This document shows, piece by piece, positions 33,844-37,791 of a stretch of DNA of 37,791 bases; position 1 is the first letter of the stretch, and each line of letters begins with the position of its first letter. Source of the DNA: Bacillota bacterium. GTDB lineage: Bacteria; Bacillota; Sulfobacillia; JAJZIM01. The notes below the pieces were generated by a model that saw only the letters and a program-made list of their open reading frames with translations, made no database searches and was not told the origin of the DNA. The stretch lies in assembly GCA_021810565.1 (NCBI GenBank), contig JAJZIM010000028.1, positions 1 to 37,791 on the forward strand. The letters are read 5' to 3'. The translations under genes and the position numbers were made by a program.

Positions 33844-33851
33844 ATTGAAGC
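33844..33851. repeat. Target-site duplication, right copy
   Basis: ATTGAAGC, identical to 33631-33638, lies 2 bases beyond the stop codon of RHS tip B. Confidence 0.85.
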
Positions 33852-33853
33852 AT

Positions 33854-35371
33854 TCATCTAATGCCATAGTACGCAAACCATGACGAGCTAAAAAATTGGG
33901 GATACTGCTGGATTACCGACGGGTGGTAAAGGTCAAATTCCCTTACGCCATATCTCGCAAGAGTTTCAGAGTGAGCTATATCTCGGGTGAGACCTCGCTT
34001 TACCAAGTTTGATTCGTAGAGTTCGTGTTGATAGAAGTTAATATCTTGTTGCGTTCTAAGACCTCCCTTTAATCGCTCGAGCATCACTCGATTATAGGGA
34101 TATTCTTCATCATATTCTAATTCAATCTCTTGCAAGTAATCACTAATGGCATTGAGCCCTTCATTGGTAACAACAGGCTCGATTTGTTGGATTCCCGCCG
34201 TTTCTTCATACTCAACGATATCAGTTCCGCTTGGATCTACGAAATCCACCGGATCGTTGCCAGCATAGGGATAAGGATTGAACGAAGGTGACGGGTCCTC
34301 GCTCAGGAACCTGCCCGTACCGGGGTCATAATACCTAGCCCGGTAGAAGTAGATTCCATCCTCCCCGTCATATTCCCTGCCCGTGAAGGTGAAGGGGTTC
34401 TCCACCGTCCCCGTAGAGACGGGGTTGCCGAAGGCATCGTAGCGGTAGCTGTCCACCACGCTGCCGGTTGCGTTTGTAAGTGCCGTGGTGCTCCCCAGGC
34501 CGTCCTGGAGGTAGTAGTAGCTTTGCCCGCCCCGGGTCATCTCCAGGACGCTGTCCGCGCGCAGCCCCGTGGTGTACACGGCGGCCAGGCTGCCCCCGTC
34601 ATACTCCAGGTGGATGTTCGCCCCGTCGTAGACGTAGCCCGTGGTCTGGCCCGCGGCGTCCACCCCGATGCGCCGTCCCAGGGCGTCGTAGGCGTCGGTG
34701 GTGGTGGCGCCGTCGGGATGGTGCACCGCCAGCAGCTGGTGCTGCGCGTTCCAATCGAACCTGGTTACCGCCCCCGTGGCGATGTCGGTGCGGCTGGTGA
34801 CGTTACCCGAGTCGTCGTAGGCGTAGGTGTAGGTGCCGTCCGATGTCAGGCGATCCGCCACGTCGTAGGTATACTGGGTGCCGTTGGCACTGATCCGGTT
34901 GCCCACTGGGTCGTAGGTGTACGTCGCATCGGTCAAGCCGGAGGCTGCAGGGTAGGTTGCCCCCGTGAGCCTGCCGGCGGCGTCGTAGGTGTACGTGCTG
35001 GTACCGGCAAGCCCGGTGCGCGACGTGCGCCGCCCCGCCGGGTCATAGGCGTAGCGCGACTCGGCCAGGGTGGCGGAACCCAGGGAGGCGACGCGGCTGG
35101 TCAGCTCCCCCGCCCGGTCATATTGCAAAAGGTCGTTGACGCCGTTGGGGCGGGTGATGGACGTCAGCCGCTCCAGGGCGTCATATCCGAAGCCGAAGCT
35201 GCCGCTCGACGGATCGGTGAGCGTCGTCAGCAGGCCGTCCGGGTTGTAGGCGCAGCCGGTGGTGCCCTCCGGCCCCGTCATGGACAGGCGATTGCCGGCC
35301 GGGTCGTAGGTGTACGACAGGGTCACCGTGGGCTGCGGCGCATACACGCTTCCCGTGGTGGTCTGAGACAC
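33854..35371 (-). CDS. Displaced RHS core with C-terminal tip B (orphan toxin module)
   Basis: The 505-codon open frame contains RHS/YD repeats, the conserved boundary RARYYDPGTGRFLSEDP and PVDFVDPSG, then a roughly 123-residue tip (33854-34225). The tip reads NAISDYLQEIELEYDEEYPY, LRTQQDINFYQHELYES, TRDIAHSETLARYGV, FDLYHPSVIQQYPQFF. I do not recognise a named toxin domain; the His-Glu and Ala-His pairs are candidate catalytic residues. The tip DNA is more AT-rich than the core, so it came from another donor. There is no ribosome site at GTG 35371, and the core upstream is broken, so the module is probably silent unless recombined into an expressed RHS gene. Confidence 0.7.
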   Translation of the reverse strand: MSQTTTGSVYAPQPTVTLSYTYDPAGNRLSMTGPEGTTGCAYNPDGLLTTLTDPSSGSFGFGYDALERLTSITRPNGVNDLLQYDRAGELTSRVASLGSATLAESRYAYDPAGRRTSRTGLAGTSTYTYDAAGRLTGATYPAASGLTDATYTYDPVGNRISANGTQYTYDVADRLTSDGTYTYAYDDSGNVTSRTDIATGAVTRFDWNAQHQLLAVHHPDGATTTDAYDALGRRIGVDAAGQTTGYVYDGANIHLEYDGGSLAAVYTTGLRADSVLEMTRGGQSYYYLQDGLGSTTALTNATGSVVDSYRYDAFGNPVSTGTVENPFTFTGREYDGEDGIYFYRARYYDPGTGRFLSEDPSPSFNPYPYAGNDPVDFVDPSGTDIVEYEETAGIQQIEPVVTNEGLNAISDYLQEIELEYDEEYPYNRVMLERLKGGLRTQQDINFYQHELYESNLVKRGLTRDIAHSETLARYGVREFDLYHPSVIQQYPQFFSSSWFAYYGIR

Positions 35372-35745
35372 GATGCGGCCGACGGCGTCGTAGGCGAATG
35401 CGATAGTGCCGTTGGCGTTGTCCGCCGACGTCAGCTAGCCCAAGGGGTCGTAGCCGTAGGTGTTCACCTCACCGTCCGGCAGGGTCTGCGAGATCAGCCG
35501 TCCGTCCGCGTCGTAGGCGTAGGTCACCGTCTGGCCGTCTCGGGTGGTCCTGGATGTCAGGTGGCCCGCGGCGTCGTAGGCGTAGGCGGCGATGTGGCCC
35601 AGGGGTTCGTGGCCGAGGTGAGGTCCCCCAGGGCATCGTAGGCGTAGGTCCAGGTGTGGCCGTTGGCGTCGGTGAAGGAGGTCAGGTGCCCCTCCGGATC
35701 GTAGCTGGAGGTCGTGGTGTCTCCCAAGGCAACGGAGTTGCTTTG
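34220..35745 (-). repeat. RHS core long direct repeat, copy B
   Basis: Near-identical to copy A (36930-37791) and copy C (32086-33045) over their shared length. Similarity to copy A at the DNA level falls sharply beyond the LSEDP codons (about 34220-34290), although the protein is still similar there. That marks the recombination boundary of the tip. Confidence 0.85.
35372..35745 (-). pseudogene. Broken upstream part of RHS copy B
   Basis: RHS repeats continue upstream of the open frame (TSADNANGTIAFAYDAVG, then TYGYDPLG and TYAYDADGRLISQ), but TAG at 35437-35435 interrupts PLG/LTS. Near 35602-35605 a run of four G (plus strand) is one base short of what the repeat frame needs. The first recognisable repeat is TTTSSYDPEGHLTSF at about 35690-35733, fused to the 3' end of the immunity gene of cassette A. 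No start codon or ribosome site precedes it, as expected for a displaced 3' cassette. Confidence 0.7.
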
Positions 35746-36482
35746 AGATCAAGCGCCTTGTTTATTCTTCTTTGCTGCATCAGGTCACTATCCGAATCGT
35801 TGTCAATGGGGTGCTCGGTGGCTTGTATGAGGAGCCCCTCGTCCAGCGTTTCCACCCGATACAAGCCGGCGCGGTGAATCCGCTCCATCCCTACCCTCTC
35901 CACATGCGCATGGTCTAAGAAATTCAGCCAATGAATCGTTGGCGGAAGATCCCTATCTTGATCCCAAGCGCCAAAACGTGAATCATTGCGTTTATTGATA
36001 ATCGCGCCCCAATACGGGCGGAAGGCTTTGACGCAGTCCCGGAACAAATCATAGGTGCGCGGAGAATCCAGCTTGCCCTCTTCCCAAAAATATATGGGAA
36101 AATTGATGCCGAGGCTGTTTCTGTGCGCGGTGGCTCCCACCGTCAACTGAACTCCACACATGGTGTCATTATCCATGGTGGTGAAGAACCATAGTCCGCT
36201 GCCGAATTCTGGGTGCTCCGTGATCGCCGTCTTTTTCTCCCCTTTCTCTATGTAGCGAAACACCGATCGGTTTCTTCCCTTCCTTTCCACCAGCCGCAGG
36301 TAGTGGTCGTGGTCGCAGGCGAACTGCTCGGCGTTCTTCTTGCCGCGTCCCACGATGTACCGGGGCGCAAAGGGCTCCCCGTAGCGGAAAAGCACCTGCA
36401 GCACCGCAAATCCGGGCTCCACGGACTCCTTGGCGGACGTGTCCGTGTGACGCAGCAAGGTCAAGCGGTGGGTTTGAGCCAT
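35682..36482 (-). CDS. Candidate immunity protein for the RHS Tox-REase-5-like tip
   Basis: The 266-residue soluble protein begins 9 bases after the toxin stop, with AGGAGG lying inside the toxin's last codons. It has WFFTTMDNDTMCGVQL, KAFRPYWGAIINKRND and PPTIHWLNFLDHAHVERVG, the style of Imm52-type immunity proteins, which I recall as partners of Tox-REase-5; the family name is tentative. It should bind and neutralise the nuclease in the cytoplasm. The last 19 or so residues (from ATPLPWETP) are translated from RHS copy B DNA in the wrong frame, so the natural C-terminus was replaced at the cassette junction. Confidence 0.65.
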   Translation of the reverse strand: MAQTHRLTLLRHTDTSAKESVEPGFAVLQVLFRYGEPFAPRYIVGRGKKNAEQFACDHDHYLRLVERKGRNRSVFRYIEKGEKKTAITEHPEFGSGLWFFTTMDNDTMCGVQLTVGATAHRNSLGINFPIYFWEEGKLDSPRTYDLFRDCVKAFRPYWGAIINKRNDSRFGAWDQDRDLPPTIHWLNFLDHAHVERVGMERIHRAGLYRVETLDEGLLIQATEHPIDNDSDSDLMQQRRINKALDLKATPLPWETPRPPATIRRGT

Positions 36483-36491
36483 CGGTACGTC

Positions 36492-37791
36492 TCATCCTCC
36501 TTGCATCGGCTCGTAGATCAGCTGGATGCGCAAAATTTCTGGTAATTTGCCCTTCGCAGCGTCGTCTAACAGGGCTCGGGTGGCGTTCAGGGAGGCCTGG
36601 TTGGAGAAGTACCACCTGATTGGCAGGCCGTTGGAGGCAGCCACTTGCCTCTTTGCCTGCTCCACGAGCGCCTCTGCTCCTTTGAACCAATCATAGAATT
36701 CTCCCTCCTTGTTCACGAAATTCGCGTAGTTATCCTTCGCCTCCACCAGCGTCCCATCCTGCATGCCGTCGAATTTCGTGCCGTTTTGCAACCACACCTT
36801 GCTGGTCCCGGTTATGTACTCCTGGTATGCTCTAGACGCCGCGCTCATGCTTTCATTGGCCTCTGCCCATCCACCCTGCGGCTCCTGCTCGACGAGGGTG
36901 GCATATTCGTCCGTCGTCTGGGCGCCGCTGGGATCGACATAGTCCACCGGGTCGTCCGCGGCGTAGGGGTAGGGGTTGTAGCTGGGCAGCGGATCCTCGC
37001 TCAGGAACCTGCCCACACCCGGGTCGTAGTACCTGGTCCGGTAGTAGTAGATTCCATCCGTCGAGTCATATTCCCTGCCGGTGAAGGTGAAGGGGTTCTC
37101 CACCGTTCCCGTGGAGACGGGATTGCCGAAGGCGTCGTAGCGGTAAGCGTCCACCACGGCGCCCGCGGCATCGGTCAGGGCCGTGGTGCTCCCCAGGCCG
37201 TCCTGGAGGTAGTAGTAGCTTTGCCCGCCGCGGGTCATCTCCAGGGCGCTGTCCGCGCGCAGCCCCGTGGTGTACACGGCGGCCAGGCTGCCCCCGTCAT
37301 ACTCCAGGTGGATGTTCGCCCCGTCGTACACGTATCCCGTGGCCCGGCCCGCGGCGTCTACCCCGATGCGCCGTCCCAGGGCGTCGTAGGCGTAGGTGGT
37401 CGTGGTGCCGTCAGGGTAGTGGACAGCCAGCAACTGGTGGTTCGCGTTCCACTCGAAGCTGATTACTGCCCCGGTGGCGATGTCGGTGCGGCTCGTGACG
37501 TTACCCGAGTCGTCGTAGGCGTAGATGTAGGTGCCGTCCGAGGTCAGCCGGTCCGCCGCGTCGTAGGCATACTGGACGCCGTCGGCGCTGGTCCGGTTGC
37601 CCACCGGATCGTAGGTGTACGTCGCATCGGTCAAGCCGGAAGCCGCCGGGTAGGTTGCCCCCGTGAGCCTGCCGGCGGCGTCGTAGGTGTAGGTGCTGGT
37701 GCCGGCAAGGCCGGTGCGCGACGTGCGCCGCCCCGCCGGGTCATAGGCGTAGCGCGACTCGGCCAGGGTGGCGGAACCCAGGGAGGCGACG
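36492..37791 (-). CDS. RHS-repeat protein with Tox-REase-5-like C-terminal nuclease tip (5' end outside window)
   Basis: The frame is open to the right edge (about 432 codons seen). It has YD repeats (YTYDAAGRLTGATY, YVYDGANIHLEYDGG, YYYLQDGLGSTTALTD), the RHS core end RTRYYDPGVGRFLSEDP and PVDYVDPSG, and then a roughly 143-residue tip. The tip has VWLQNGTKFDGMQDGTLVEA followed by Lys, a restriction-endonuclease-like pattern with an Asp and a Glu-x-Lys, plus WYFSNQ and LPEILRIQLIYEP. This fits Tox-REase-5. It would be delivered by an export system outside the window and cleave nucleic acid in rivals. This is the only cassette with an undamaged core in view. Confidence 0.82.
   Translation of the reverse strand, partial: VASLGSATLAESRYAYDPAGRRTSRTGLAGTSTYTYDAAGRLTGATYPAASGLTDATYTYDPVGNRTSADGVQYAYDAADRLTSDGTYIYAYDDSGNVTSRTDIATGAVISFEWNANHQLLAVHYPDGTTTTYAYDALGRRIGVDAAGRATGYVYDGANIHLEYDGGSLAAVYTTGLRADSALEMTRGGQSYYYLQDGLGSTTALTDAAGAVVDAYRYDAFGNPVSTGTVENPFTFTGREYDSTDGIYYYRTRYYDPGVGRFLSEDPLPSYNPYPYAADDPVDYVDPSGAQTTDEYATLVEQEPQGGWAEANESMSAASRAYQEYITGTSKVWLQNGTKFDGMQDGTLVEAKDNYANFVNKEGEFYDWFKGAEALVEQAKRQVAASNGLPIRWYFSNQASLNATRALLDDAAKGKLPEILRIQLIYEPMQGG
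36930..37791 (-). repeat. RHS core long direct repeat, copy A (continues beyond the edge)
   Basis: Near-identical to copies B and C. The repeat ends at the PVDYVDPSG codons, after which the tips diverge completely. Confidence 0.85.

Noticed and set aside
32059-37791. CRISPR array or short tandem repeat region
   Set aside because: The repeated gtcgtaggcgtagg-like words are codons of YD repeats in RHS cores, not direct repeats with unique spacers.

Overview
The window looks like a chromosome segment of a high-GC, endospore-forming member of the Bacillota (a Limnochordia, Thermaerobacter or Symbiobacterium type of lineage). The reasons are a GerA/GerB/GerC-type germinant-receptor operon, a YkuS-family protein, a (R)-citramalate synthase, strong GGAGG ribosome sites, very frequent TTG and GTG starts, and GC-saturated third codon positions. 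The genus is an inference. No rRNA, tRNA or CRISPR array was seen.

Left part (1-13,440, minus strand). After a degraded, more AT-rich edge (1-531) comes an arginine operon transcribed leftward: argC-argJ-argB-(J-domain protein)-argD-argG-argH. It continues into a gamma-glutamylcyclotransferase/ADP-ribosylglycohydrolase fusion and cimA. Most junctions overlap by a few bases. A consensus promoter with a superimposed ARG-box-like palindrome precedes argC, and a second possible promoter precedes the J-domain gene. Upstream lie pepF, a DUF2250-like winged-helix protein, and a freestanding protein that resembles the archaeal threonyl-tRNA synthetase editing domain.

Middle (13,441-32,006). This is a mosaic of short operons on both strands: a DUF2231-like membrane protein; a PP-loop tRNA-thiolation-type ATPase; a DedA/YqaA-like protein; a polysaccharide deacetylase; an NRAMP-related transporter with an altered metal site, coupled to a 60-residue membrane protein; thymidylate kinase; and a short-chain dehydrogenase. 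The ger operon (gerA-gerC-gerB order) follows, and its gerB reading frame carries a nonsense codon. Next come a three-gene redox cluster (small membrane protein, tetraheme NapC/NirT-like cytochrome, membrane-anchored FMN/glutamate-synthase-like protein), a hydroxypyruvate/glyoxylate reductase plus glycerate kinase pair, an ABM monooxygenase plus CGNR zinc-finger pair, and a MetE/UROD-like protein plus TauE/SafE permease pair.

Right part (32,007-37,791, minus strand). This is an RHS polymorphic-toxin locus. Three long near-identical copies of the RHS/YD core are followed by different things: (A) a Tox-REase-5-like nuclease tip plus an adjacent candidate immunity gene, with the RHS gene running off the right edge; (B) a displaced, frameshifted core copy with an unrelated tip and an AT-rich candidate immunity gene; (C) a core fragment that has lost its tip. 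A 205-bp non-autonomous element with 18-bp perfect terminal inverted repeats and an 8-bp target duplication (IS66-like ends) sits exactly between tip B and its candidate immunity gene. The array fits stepwise displacement of toxin-immunity cassettes, and it is the most interesting part of the window together with the freestanding tRNA-editing domain and the cytochrome/FMN cluster.
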